DNA of 64,000 nucleotides. Source: an uncultured Clostridia bacterium. Its GTDB lineage: Bacteria > Bacillota > Clostridia > Christensenellales > Borkfalkiaceae. Position 1 is the stretch's first letter. The number at the start of each line of letters is the position of its first letter. The position numbers and the translations under genes were made by a program. Of the stretch, positions 31,211-40,717 are shown piece after piece. The notes beneath the pieces are model-generated. The model did no database searches. It had not been told where the DNA came from and saw nothing but the letters and a program-made list of their open reading frames with translations. The stretch lies in the NCBI GenBank assembly GCA_949878885.1, contig CATLBN010000006.1, positions 1 through 64,000 on the forward strand, in the 5' to 3' direction.

Positions 31211-31396
31211 AAAAAAACAAAAGGGCATTAGCGCAACACAAAAAGTGTCAGTCGCATAGGTGTTAACCCGTGCGCCCGACGCGGATAAGGCAAATCCGCA
31301 TCTCGGCGGAGGCGCCCTTTTGCCGCAACTTAAAACGGAATTTGCCTAAAAACTCCTGTTTGCGGGTACTATTGCCCGTCCGCTCCTCTGAATGCA
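31211..31396 (-). promoter_or_regulatory. Lysine riboswitch (L-box) leader of asd-dapA-dapB
   Basis: Minus-strand RNA contains AGAGGAGCG..AGUA..AAGGGCGCCUCCGCCGAG..GCGUCGGGCGCACGGGUUAACACC..GCGACUGACAC, then GCCCUUUUGUUUUUUU; sits directly upstream of lysine-pathway genes. Confidence 0.85.
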
Positions 31397-31506
31397 AAAA
31401 AATAATATCATAACCGCAAATAAAAGTAAAGAGTTTTTAACTTTAAATTCATTTAAAAATTAAGCGATTCGCATCCAAATCTTTTTGCAACGTTCGCCAA
31501 AATTCA

Positions 31507-31536
31507 TTGACAAGCTATATTTATTTATAGTAAAAT
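31507..31536 (+). promoter_or_regulatory. Candidate sigma-A promoter for the 815-aa surface protein
   Basis: TTGACA - 18 nt - TAAAAT. Confidence 0.55.
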
Positions 31537-31620
31537 AGCAAAGTACAAGCGTCATTGCGCGCTTTTATACTCAAAAATTAACGGAATGCGCCCGTGCGGC
31601 GCAAAATGTGAGATAAATTT

Positions 31621-34068
31621 ATGAAGGCATTAAAATTTAAAGTTTGTTTGATTTTAGCGCTTGCGCTTGCTCTTGCGGTTACGCTTTTAAGTTCGTTTAC
31701 TCTTATGTTCGCTAACGCGGACAGAAACGTTACCGTAAGCGGTTCAAGTATATTTACAACTGCGGGCAATGCGGAAGTTTGGGCGCATAAAGACGGAGCG
31801 GCGGAAGACAGCCCCGTTTATTCAATGTTTGTATTGAAAAGCGCGGACGACGGAATAAATTACAGAAAAAATCTTGCATTAAAGTGGTATGCAAACGGCG
31901 CCGCTTGGGAAGATAAAGAAAAAGCTCCCGAAACGCTTGATAAAACCGAAGGCTTTTTCAATATGGAAATAGGTTTTGAAGAACTCGGTTTCGAGAGATT
32001 TGTAATTACTTTCGAAAGTCAGCAGTACAGCGAAACCAAAGACGGCAAAACGGTAAACTATATTTATTTTGTTCCTTCCGATAATAACAACGTAAACGTT
32101 TACGTTGCGTTAAAGGCGGTTGACGATAAGGATGCGGACGAAGCGTTTGAACACGCAGGCGAAGCCGTTGCAAACGTTCCTCAAGACCATATTAAAATTG
32201 CAATAACAAATAAAGTCAACGGCGACTGCTATCTTAAAATCAACGATTTCGAAGCAGGCAAGTTTGAAAATGTGGGCGGCAACTACGCAAAATATTCGTC
32301 TTCGAGTACAACGCCCGTAACGCCGCTTTCGTTTAAAGCAAAGTTTAAAGAAGATGCGGAAGGCGAAGGTCAAAGCGCATATGCAAGAATGGCGCTTTAT
32401 AACCTCAACGGACAGAGTTTCGAAGTTAAGGGCGCTACCGAAACCGAAGGACATCTTTCCGGCGGAACCGTAAACGACGATACGCCTCCCGTACTTTGTC
32501 TTGACAAGGGCTTAACTTATATTGAAAACGGCGGCGAAATAAGTTTTAATTATACTGTAATAGACGTGCTTGCTTCTTCGCCCAGCACAACTACGGCATA
32601 CTATATGCTTACAAAAAACCAGCATTCCCAGGGCGCGGAGTTCAATGCGACCGACTGTTCGGAAGACGGTCCGTTCAGAGTTGTAAAATCCGACGAAGAA
32701 CAGCGTATGATACCGCACGTTAATCACTACGTTCCCGTAAGCAGCGGCGCTGTAAGCGACGTAAACGATTACGATAACTCCGTATTTAACGAAGATTTCG
32801 GCGTTTCGGCGGCAGTTAAAGTTTATCTTAAACTTACCGACACAACCGCAACGGGCGGTCAGTCTGCTTACGTATTGCTTGATTGGTATGTAGAAAACAA
32901 ATACCTGCTTAAAATTAACGGTACCGAATATATTGCGGTTGCAAAAGACGAAATAGGCGCAACATTCGAATATATGCGCGATAAAGATAATTGGGATACC
33001 GTAACGGAAGAATATCAGCAAGCGGTTTTAAAAGCGGCAGAGGAGCAGGATTTAAAAGCGGGCAGTAAAAACAAATTCTGTTTGCCTTCGCTTGTAGACT
33101 TGATTGCCGACAACGCTACCGAATATCAAGATTTAACTTTTACCGTATTTTATATGGCGGACGGCAGCGGAAGCTTCCAGTCCGTATCCGGAAGGGCTGC
33201 AAACGCGCTTTCAATAAATTTGAATAAAGCCGGTAAATATGTATTTACCGTTGTTGCAACAGACTCTGCCGGCAACGCTGCGTATTATTATAAGACCGAT
33301 GAAAAGGGCAACGTAATTATAAAGGACGGAAAGCCCGAAAAAGTTGAAATTTCCACCAATACTGCCGACATTTTAAAAATGTACGAACAGAAAAAAGGCA
33401 CCGAGTTTGAAGATACCAAAAAATATCTGCCTTGGTTTGAATTTGACGTTGCTACTTCTACTATAGAAATTACCGATCCCGGCGAACAGGATACCGCATA
33501 CGTAGGAACAACGTATTCGTCCATTTCTTTCGAAATAAACGGAGTTTCTTACGAAACGTCTTACAGACTTTATCTTTTCCGTAACGATTTGTACTTTGCC
33601 GCAAACGGCGGTGCGCTTACCTATGACGAGTTTATGGCGCAAAAGCAAGACCTTATAAAAAATCACAGAGAATGGTTTACCTACATTTATTCTACGAACA
33701 AAATGCAGGAAGGCGACGAGGAGTACGAGGAGTTTAAAGATTACGCTTGGGACGATTCTTCGCTGAGCTTTGTGCCGCAGGATGCAAACGCATTCTATCT
33801 TATTGAGTGTACCGCAACCAGCACCGAAAACGGCAAGCAAGCCGAAAAAGCTTATATGGGCATAAGCGCTTCGCAAAAAGTGCGCGCTTTAAAAGGCGAA
33901 GACACTTGGCTTCAAGACAATATGACGTCGGTAATTCTTTTAAGTATTGCAGGCGCTTCGCTTATAGGTATAATTCTGCTGTTGGTAATCAAACCCAAAA
34001 ACAAGGGCGACTTGGACGAGGAGTTTGAAAAATCTTCCAAAAAAGAAAAAATTAAAAAAAGTAAATAA
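31621..34068 (+). CDS. Large predicted secreted/cell-surface protein with C-terminal TM anchor, function unknown
   Basis: N-terminal signal peptide (LILALALALAVTLLSSFTLMFANA), about 750 aa acidic ectodomain, C-terminal TM (SVILLSIAGASLIGIILLLVI) and Lys-rich tail. Confidence 0.75.
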   Translation: MKALKFKVCLILALALALAVTLLSSFTLMFANADRNVTVSGSSIFTTAGNAEVWAHKDGAAEDSPVYSMFVLKSADDGINYRKNLALKWYANGAAWEDKEKAPETLDKTEGFFNMEIGFEELGFERFVITFESQQYSETKDGKTVNYIYFVPSDNNNVNVYVALKAVDDKDADEAFEHAGEAVANVPQDHIKIAITNKVNGDCYLKINDFEAGKFENVGGNYAKYSSSSTTPVTPLSFKAKFKEDAEGEGQSAYARMALYNLNGQSFEVKGATETEGHLSGGTVNDDTPPVLCLDKGLTYIENGGEISFNYTVIDVLASSPSTTTAYYMLTKNQHSQGAEFNATDCSEDGPFRVVKSDEEQRMIPHVNHYVPVSSGAVSDVNDYDNSVFNEDFGVSAAVKVYLKLTDTTATGGQSAYVLLDWYVENKYLLKINGTEYIAVAKDEIGATFEYMRDKDNWDTVTEEYQQAVLKAAEEQDLKAGSKNKFCLPSLVDLIADNATEYQDLTFTVFYMADGSGSFQSVSGRAANALSINLNKAGKYVFTVVATDSAGNAAYYYKTDEKGNVIIKDGKPEKVEISTNTADILKMYEQKKGTEFEDTKKYLPWFEFDVATSTIEITDPGEQDTAYVGTTYSSISFEINGVSYETSYRLYLFRNDLYFAANGGALTYDEFMAQKQDLIKNHREWFTYIYSTNKMQEGDEEYEEFKDYAWDDSSLSFVPQDANAFYLIECTATSTENGKQAEKAYMGISASQKVRALKGEDTWLQDNMTSVILLSIAGASLIGIILLLVIKPKNKGDLDEEFEKSSKKEKIKKSK

Positions 34069-34083
34069 TTAAAAATAACGTTT

Positions 34084-34113
34084 ACCCGTCTGCAATTTTG
34101 CAGACGGGTTTTT
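34084..34113 (+). terminator. Intrinsic terminator
   Basis: acccgtctgca-atttt-tgcagacgggt followed by tttt. Confidence 0.85.
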
Positions 34114-34151
34114 CATATAAAAATTTTTTTATAAATTTTATAACAAATTGC

Positions 34152-34198
34152 TTGACAAAGTATTATTATGTTATTATCATATGAATAAACATTCATAT
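34152..34198 (+). promoter_or_regulatory. Promoter plus ArsR/CadC-type operator
   Basis: TTGACA - 17 nt - TATCAT; the -10 abuts the inverted repeat atatgaat-aaac-attcatat. Confidence 0.75.
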
Positions 34199-34228
34199 TA
34201 AAACATATAATAAAACAGAGGAAATGTT

Positions 34229-34582
34229 ATGAAAGAAACTTGTAAAGACGAAGAATTGCACCAAGCAAGAATAAAATCCGCGCTTTCTTCTATGCCTTCC
34301 GACGAAAAGATAGAGGAGATGGGCGCAAGATTTAAAACGCTTGCGGAACCTTCGCGTTTAAAAATACTTTTGGCGCTTTCCGTGGGGGAACTGTGCGTAG
34401 ATCACATTACCGAGGCGGTAGGCGGCAACCAAAGCGCGGTGTCGCACCAGTTAAAAACTTTAAAAGACAATAAAATAGTAAAGTGCCGCAGGGTAGGCAA
34501 AAAAATACTTTATTCGGTTGCGGACGGGCACGTGCTTACAATGATTACTATGGCAAAGGAGCATTTGAACTGTAATGATTAA
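34229..34582 (+). CDS. ArsR/SmtB (CadC-like) metalloregulator
   Basis: LAEPSRLKILLALSVGELCVDHITEAVGGNQSAVSHQLKTLKDNKIVKCRRVGKKILY; overlaps the P-type ATPase start. Confidence 0.93.
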   Translation: MKETCKDEELHQARIKSALSSMPSDEKIEEMGARFKTLAEPSRLKILLALSVGELCVDHITEAVGGNQSAVSHQLKTLKDNKIVKCRRVGKKILYSVADGHVLTMITMAKEHLNCND

Positions 34583-36911
34583 TAAATTTAAAATCGAAGG
34601 ACTTGACTGCGCCAACTGTGCGCGCGAGCTTGAAGAAGAACTTAATAAAATAGATGGAGTAAAAAGCGCAACCGTGGATTTTATGGCAATGAAAGTAATT
34701 GCCGAATGCGACTTGGAAACGCTTTTAAAAGTTAAAGAGCATTGCAACGCTTTCGAAGACGTTAAAGTTGTATGCGACATATGCGAGAGTCCGCAAAATA
34801 AGCATACGCGCATATACGGAGAAAAAATAAAAATTTCCAATCTGTGCTGCGCCAACTGCGCGCGTGAATTGGAGGAAGAATTAAATAATATAGAAGGCGT
34901 TGAAGCAACCGTGGATTTTATGAATATGCGCGTTATTTTAAACGCCGTTTCGGCGGAGGCGAGGGAAAAAGCCATTTATACCGTTTCGCATTTCGAGGAC
35001 GTAAAAATCGTTACGGACGGCGTACAGAAAAAGAGCGTTTTTAAACAGCATTTAAAAGATGTAATCTGCATTGCTGCGGCAGCGCTGCTGTTTATACCTG
35101 CGCTTGTATTGGATTTAACGGGGTTAACTCAAAATAATACGGCGGTAAAAATCATTGCGTACGTTTTGTTCGGTTTGGCATATTTGGCGGTAGGGCACCC
35201 CGTACTTATAAATACGGGTAAAAATATTGTAAAAGGTAAAATTTTCGACGAAAACTTCTTAATGACTATCGCTTCTGTAGGCGCGATTTTGCTTGGAATA
35301 TTTGCAGGCGACGGCTTTGCCGAAGGCGTTGCGGTTATGCTGCTGTATCAAATAGGCGAACTGCTTCAATCGGTTGCGGTAGGGTCTTCGCGGCGTTCTA
35401 TCGCAGCTCTAATGGATATGAAAAGTCAAACGGCAACGCTGCTTGAAAACGGCGTTCAACGCACCATATCTCCGGACGAATTGCAAATAGGCGATATAAT
35501 TTTGATTAAGGCAGGGGAAAAAGTGCCCGTTGACTGCCGTATAGTAAAAGGCGAAACTTCGCTTGATATGAAAAGTTTAAACGGCGAACCGCTGCCGAAA
35601 GACGTTAAATGCGGAGAAGAAATTTTATCCGGCAGTATAAACGTTGCCAAGGTAATAGAAGCCGAAGTTATGCGCGAATATAAAGATTCGGCGGTTTCCA
35701 AAATACTTGAACTTGTAGAAAACTCAACGGCAAAAAAATCCAAACCCGAAAAGTTTATAACCAAGTTTGCAAAGTATTACACTCCGGCGGTCTGCCTTGC
35801 CGCGCTTATTGTAGGCGCGTTGGTTCCCACCGTAATATGCGCCGTTCAAGCGTCTTTTGTATGGAGCGTTTATAAAGATTGGATTTATAAAGCTTTAAAC
35901 TTTTTGGTTATTTCCTGTCCCTGCGCTTTGGTTATTTCCGTTCCGCTTTCCTACTTCGGCGGTATAGGACGCTGTGCAAAGTTTGGAATACTTATAAAAG
36001 GTTCAACCTGTTTAGACGAGCTTGCGCTTGCAAAAATTGCCGCGTTCGATAAAACGGGCACGCTTACGGAAGGCACTTTCGAAGTAGTTAAAAGTTCTTC
36101 CGACAGGGCGCTTAAACTTGCCGCTGCTGCGGAAAAATTTTCTTCGCATCCCATAGCCGCCGCGTTTAAAAACGTAGAAACCGACGTTGTTGCCGAACGC
36201 GCCGAAGAAGTTGCGGGCAAGGGTGTTAAATGTTATTCGCAAGGCAAAGCGCTGCTATGCGGCAACGCAGAACTTTTAAAAGAAAACGGAATTAAATTTA
36301 AGCCTGTACAAAGCGCTTCTACGGCAGTTTACGTTGCGTTGGGTGGGGAATATGTAGGAGTTATCGAAATTGACGATAAAATTAAGCAGGGCTGTGCGGA
36401 GGCGTTAAAGCAGCTTAAACAATCGGGAATTACCTATACGGAAATGCTTACCGGCGATTTGCCGGAGCGCGCAGGAATTATTGCGCAAGCGGCAGGAGTA
36501 GACGGTTATAAAGCGGCGCTGCTGCCGGATATGAAGCTGGAAGAAGCCGTAGCGCTTAAACAGAGAGGCAAATTAATTTACGTGGGCGACGGGATTAACG
36601 ACGCGCCCGTTATGACGGCGGCAGACTGTGCAATATCTATGGGCAAGGTTGGGTCCGACGCCGCAATAGAGGCAAGCGACGTGGTGCTTGTTTCCGATAA
36701 CTTGTCGCTTATATCCAAAGGCAGAAAAATTGCCAAAGGCACGCGCTCCATTGTTATTCAAAATATAATAGGTTCGCTTTTGGTTAAAGCGGCGATTATG
36801 GCGCTAAGTATAGCTATTGCGGGATTTCCGCTTATTATTTCAGTTGTTGCGGACGTAGGGGTTATGCTTGTTGCGGTTATAAACGCAATGCGTACCGCGC
36901 TTATAAAATAA
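34575..36911 (+). CDS. Heavy-metal translocating P1B-type ATPase (CadA/ZntA-like) with two N-terminal HMA domains
   Basis: GLDCANCARELEEEL and NLCCANCARELEEEL; CPCALVIS; DKTGTLTEG; MLTGD; GDGINDAPVM. Confidence 0.94.
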   Translation: MINKFKIEGLDCANCARELEEELNKIDGVKSATVDFMAMKVIAECDLETLLKVKEHCNAFEDVKVVCDICESPQNKHTRIYGEKIKISNLCCANCARELEEELNNIEGVEATVDFMNMRVILNAVSAEAREKAIYTVSHFEDVKIVTDGVQKKSVFKQHLKDVICIAAAALLFIPALVLDLTGLTQNNTAVKIIAYVLFGLAYLAVGHPVLINTGKNIVKGKIFDENFLMTIASVGAILLGIFAGDGFAEGVAVMLLYQIGELLQSVAVGSSRRSIAALMDMKSQTATLLENGVQRTISPDELQIGDIILIKAGEKVPVDCRIVKGETSLDMKSLNGEPLPKDVKCGEEILSGSINVAKVIEAEVMREYKDSAVSKILELVENSTAKKSKPEKFITKFAKYYTPAVCLAALIVGALVPTVICAVQASFVWSVYKDWIYKALNFLVISCPCALVISVPLSYFGGIGRCAKFGILIKGSTCLDELALAKIAAFDKTGTLTEGTFEVVKSSSDRALKLAAAAEKFSSHPIAAAFKNVETDVVAERAEEVAGKGVKCYSQGKALLCGNAELLKENGIKFKPVQSASTAVYVALGGEYVGVIEIDDKIKQGCAEALKQLKQSGITYTEMLTGDLPERAGIIAQAAGVDGYKAALLPDMKLEEAVALKQRGKLIYVGDGINDAPVMTAADCAISMGKVGSDAAIEASDVVLVSDNLSLISKGRKIAKGTRSIVIQNIIGSLLVKAAIMALSIAIAGFPLIISVVADVGVMLVAVINAMRTALIK

Positions 36912-36947
36912 ACGGAGTTTTAAACTGTGTAAAATATTTTTCTGCAA

Positions 36948-36990
36948 AATTCGGCAAACGCGTTTCAAACGTTTGCCGAATTTGATTTTT
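36948..36990 (+). terminator. Intrinsic terminator
   Basis: attcggcaaacg-loop-cgtttgccgaat then ttgattttt. Confidence 0.7.
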
Positions 36991-37024
36991 ATATGATATA
37001 ATGTGATAAACAAGTGAAATCGCA

Positions 37025-37063
37025 AGCCCCTGCAGGGGCTGTTTAACGTTTAAAACGTTAAAC
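37025..37063. repeat. Two adjacent palindromes upstream of the NCS2 permease
   Basis: agcccctgcaggggct (perfect) immediately followed by gtttaacgttt-a-aaacgttaaac (perfect 11-nt arms). Confidence 0.8.
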
Positions 37064-37106
37064 GATTAGCTTAAAAGAAAAAAGATTTTTTATGGAGGTA
37101 ACTTTT

Positions 37107-38729
37107 ATGAGCGAAGAAACAAAAGAAGAAGTAGTTTCCGAACCCGAAACGCAGGAACAGCCCGCAGAGGCGAACTCCGAAGCGGCGGCGGAAGCGGTTG
37201 TTGAAAGCCCCTACAAAGGATTTTTCGGCAAGGTGGACAAGTTTTTCGGAATAACCAAAGCTAAGTCCAACTATAAAACCGAAATTTTTGCGGGACTTAC
37301 AACGTTTATGGCAATGGTTTACATACTTATTGTAAATCCCTCTATGTTCGGCTACAATCTCGAAGCGGTTTCGTTCGGCGGTATGTACATTGCAACAGCG
37401 CTTGGCGCAATAGTGGGTACTTTGCTTATGGCGTTTCTTGCCAAAATGCCGCTTGCGCAGGCTTCCGGTATGGGCGTAAACGCATTCGTAGTATTCAATC
37501 TTGTAAAATTCGGCGGGTTAACGTATGCAAACGCAATGGTATTTACGCTTTTAGACGGCGTTATATTTATTATTCTTACCGTAACGGGATTAAGAAAATA
37601 CATATTTACCGCAATTCCAGACGAAGTAAGAAAGGCTATTAACGTAGGTTTGGGTCTGTTTATTGCGTTCATCGGTTTGCAGAACGCAGGCGTTATAGTA
37701 GACAACAGCTCAACGCTTGTAAATCTTACCTCTTTCAATATTTTAGACGCTATTAAACACGTGCAACACTTTGCAACATATAAAAGCGGTACCGTAGGCG
37801 GTATGCTTCCTGCAATAGTTGCTATTTTCGGCGTAATAGCAATGGCTGTTCTTGCAAAGAAAAACGTAAAGGGCTACATTTTGTGGGGCGTATTGGGCTC
37901 GGCCGTGCTCTATTATATTCTTGCCGGTTTCGGCTGCATAGGCTGGGGCGGTTCTGTTACAGCAGAAGACGGCACAGTAACTTATATGGGCAGCGAAGCC
38001 TGCAAACAGATTTTCTCCAACATAAAGATGGACAACCCGTTTAAAGCGTTTGCTTTGTGGGGTAAAGAATCCGTAGGTCAGGTATTTGTAAACGGCTTTG
38101 ACTTCTCGGAGTATCTCAACGCAGGCAATTCCGTAGGTTCGTTGGTTATGCTTATAGTAACTTCCGCGCTTTCGCTTTGTATGCTTGATATGTTCGATAC
38201 TCTCGGCACGCTTTACGGCGCTTGTTCTAAGGGGAATCTTCTCGATAAAGAGGGCAATCCTCTCAATATGAACAGATGTATGCTTGCCGACGCTATAGCA
38301 ACCACGTCTGGCGCAATCTTCGGTACTTCTACCGTTACCACGTTCGTTGAATCTTCTGCCGGCGTTGCCGCAGGCGGCAAAACGGGCTTTACGGCGCTTG
38401 TAACCGGTCTTTGCTTTATAGTTGCAATGTTCTTATCGCCTATTGCAAAGCTTATTCCCTCTGCAGCTACTGCAACCGCGCTTATCTGGGTAGGCGTTCT
38501 TATGATGACTTCGGTTACCAACATTGATTGGAAAGACCCTGCCGCAGCGCTTCCCGCATTCCTTACAATCGCGGTTATGGCGTTCGGTTACGAAATTTCC
38601 TACGGTATCGGCATAGGTATAATATCAAGCGTAATCGTAAGAGTTTGCACGGGCAAAGTAAAGAGCATTTCCGTTGTAACTTGGCTTATTGCGGCGTTCT
38701 TCCTTGCAACGTTTGTATTAACTCACTGA
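37107..38729 (+). CDS. NCS2 family (AzgA/PbuG-like) purine permease
   Basis: TEIFAGLTTFMAMVYILIVNPSM; ASGMGVNAF; DMFDTLGTLYG; TFVESSAGVAAGGKTGFTA. ATG 37107 follows GGAGGT; the ORF-track ATG at 37092 lies at the SD. Confidence 0.94.
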   Translation: MSEETKEEVVSEPETQEQPAEANSEAAAEAVVESPYKGFFGKVDKFFGITKAKSNYKTEIFAGLTTFMAMVYILIVNPSMFGYNLEAVSFGGMYIATALGAIVGTLLMAFLAKMPLAQASGMGVNAFVVFNLVKFGGLTYANAMVFTLLDGVIFIILTVTGLRKYIFTAIPDEVRKAINVGLGLFIAFIGLQNAGVIVDNSSTLVNLTSFNILDAIKHVQHFATYKSGTVGGMLPAIVAIFGVIAMAVLAKKNVKGYILWGVLGSAVLYYILAGFGCIGWGGSVTAEDGTVTYMGSEACKQIFSNIKMDNPFKAFALWGKESVGQVFVNGFDFSEYLNAGNSVGSLVMLIVTSALSLCMLDMFDTLGTLYGACSKGNLLDKEGNPLNMNRCMLADAIATTSGAIFGTSTVTTFVESSAGVAAGGKTGFTALVTGLCFIVAMFLSPIAKLIPSAATATALIWVGVLMMTSVTNIDWKDPAAALPAFLTIAVMAFGYEISYGIGIGIISSVIVRVCTGKVKSISVVTWLIAAFFLATFVLTH

Positions 38730-38745
38730 TAAATAAAATTATTTT

Positions 38746-38775
38746 AAAGCCGCCGCTTGAAAAAGCGGCGGCTTT
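38746..38775 (+). terminator. Intrinsic terminator-like hairpin
   Basis: aaagccgccgctt-gaaa-aagcggcggcttt. Confidence 0.75.
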
Positions 38776-38810
38776 ATGTTATACTGTATAAAAATACACA
38801 GAGGTTTTTT

Positions 38811-40523
38811 ATGCTTGAAAAATATATTTTGGCGGCAACACGCAAAGTAAAAGCCGATTTGGTGCTTAAAAACACTACTTTCGTAGACGTTTTTACGGGC
38901 GTTTTACGCAAGGGCGATATTGCCGTGGTAGGCGAAAAAATTGTAGGTACCGGAGAGTATCAGGGCGAAAAAGAAATTGACTGCAAAGGATTAACCGTAG
39001 TTCCGGGGTACATAGACGGGCACGTTCATATAGAAAGTTCTCAGCTCTCTCCAGAGGAGTTTGCTTCTTTAATTGTTCCGCGCGGCACCACAACTATTAT
39101 TGCCGACCCTCACGAAATTACAAACGTTTGCGGTATGGCGGGCTGCGAATACATTGCAAAAGCTTCCCAAAACGTACCTCTTGACGTATTGCTTCAACTG
39201 CCTTCGTGCGTGCCTGCAACGCCGTTTGAAACCAGCGGAGCCGTACTTGCAGGTAAAGATATACAAAAAAATATAGTAAACGATTATATATTCGGCTTGG
39301 GCGAATTTATGAATTACCCAGGTATAATCAACTGCGACCCCGACGTTCTCAAAAAAGCTGAGGCGGCGCATTCCGCAGGTAAAATTATAGATGGACATGC
39401 GCCCGCCGTTTACGGTTACGAGCTTAACGGATATCTCTGCGCCGGAATTTCCACCGACCACGAGTGCGTTTATAAAGACGAGATAGACGAAAAAATTTCA
39501 AAGGGTATGTACGTGCATATTAGGCACGGTTCGTCAACGCAAAATCTCGGCAACGCCGAGTATATGACCGACGCAAATATGCGCCGTTTTATACTTTGCA
39601 CGGACGACAGACACGCAGCCGACTTAAAGTCTAAGGGGCACTTGGACGACGCTTTGAGAAAGTTGGTAGCAAACGGTACAGACCCCATACGTGCCGTAAT
39701 ATGCGCTACTTTAAACGCTGCGGAGTGTTATAATCTAAAATTCCGCGGAGCAATAGCCCCGTATTATCTTGCCGACCTTGTTGCGGTGGACAACCTTAAA
39801 AATTTTAATGCGCAATACGTTATTAAAAACGGCAAATTGGTTGCGGAAAACGGCAAAGCGCTGTTCGATACTTCAAAGCGGTACCTACCCGCAAACGTTT
39901 TGAATACCGTGCATCTCAAAAAAATGAAAGCGGAAGATTTTGTTTTGGAGCTTAAAGGCAGCAAGGCAAAAACAATGACTATTTTGCCGGGCGGAGTTGT
40001 TACGGGATGCGAAATTGCAGAAGTGCAAAGCCGTAACGGCGACGTGGTTTTGGAAGGAACCGATTTGTTGAAACTTGCCGTTGTGGAACGCCATAAAATG
40101 ACGGGCAATATAGGTAAGGCGCTTTTTAAAGGTTACGGCTTTAAAGGCGGCGCGCTTGGTATTACCATAGCGCACGATTCGCATAATATCATTTTAATGG
40201 GCGACGATAACGAGAGTATGGCAAAGGCGGCAAATTGTTTAAAAGACATTGGCGGCGGTATGGTTATAGTTGACAGAAAAACGGGCGAAGTGCATTCGCT
40301 TACGCTGGATATTGCCGGACTTATGTCTTCGCGCGACGCCGAAAGTCTGCAAAGAGACAGTCGCGCTTTAATCGAACGGGCATACGGAATGGGCGTTAAG
40401 CGCGACTACGAAGCGTTTATGTCGCTTGCGTTTTTATCGCTTGCGGTAATCCCCAAATTAAAGCTTTTGGATACAGGGCTTTTCGACGTTGAAAAATTTT
40501 CGTTTACAGATATAAACGCTTAA
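38811..40523 (+). CDS. ade: Adenine deaminase
   Basis: VVPGYIDGHVHIESSQLSPEEFASLIVPRGTTTIIADPHEI; GHAPAVYGYELNGY; STDHE; DDRHAADL. Start moved to MLEKYILAATRKV. Confidence 0.95.
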   Translation: MLEKYILAATRKVKADLVLKNTTFVDVFTGVLRKGDIAVVGEKIVGTGEYQGEKEIDCKGLTVVPGYIDGHVHIESSQLSPEEFASLIVPRGTTTIIADPHEITNVCGMAGCEYIAKASQNVPLDVLLQLPSCVPATPFETSGAVLAGKDIQKNIVNDYIFGLGEFMNYPGIINCDPDVLKKAEAAHSAGKIIDGHAPAVYGYELNGYLCAGISTDHECVYKDEIDEKISKGMYVHIRHGSSTQNLGNAEYMTDANMRRFILCTDDRHAADLKSKGHLDDALRKLVANGTDPIRAVICATLNAAECYNLKFRGAIAPYYLADLVAVDNLKNFNAQYVIKNGKLVAENGKALFDTSKRYLPANVLNTVHLKKMKAEDFVLELKGSKAKTMTILPGGVVTGCEIAEVQSRNGDVVLEGTDLLKLAVVERHKMTGNIGKALFKGYGFKGGALGITIAHDSHNIILMGDDNESMAKAANCLKDIGGGMVIVDRKTGEVHSLTLDIAGLMSSRDAESLQRDSRALIERAYGMGVKRDYEAFMSLAFLSLAVIPKLKLLDTGLFDVEKFSFTDINA

Positions 40524-40549
40524 ATTATATAAAAAATTCGGCATTTAAT

Positions 40550-40590
40550 AACTCCGTCCGCTGAAATGTCGGGACGGAGTTAAACTTTTT
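40550..40590 (+). terminator. Intrinsic terminator
   Basis: aactccgtcc-loop-ggacggagtt followed by aaacttttt. Confidence 0.7.
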
Positions 40591-40717
40591 TATTAGGTTT
40601 ATAAATAATTAGAGTTTTTTTGCGGTTAAATTGCAATATTTAACAAAAAACAATTTTACTTATTTAACCGAATATAGTACAATTAATATAGATAATTGTA
40701 TTTTAAGGAAAATTATT

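Noticed and set aside
37025-37090. Possible purine riboswitch before the NCS2 permease
   Set aside because: Only palindromes visible; no three-way junction or conserved purine-riboswitch loop sequences could be identified
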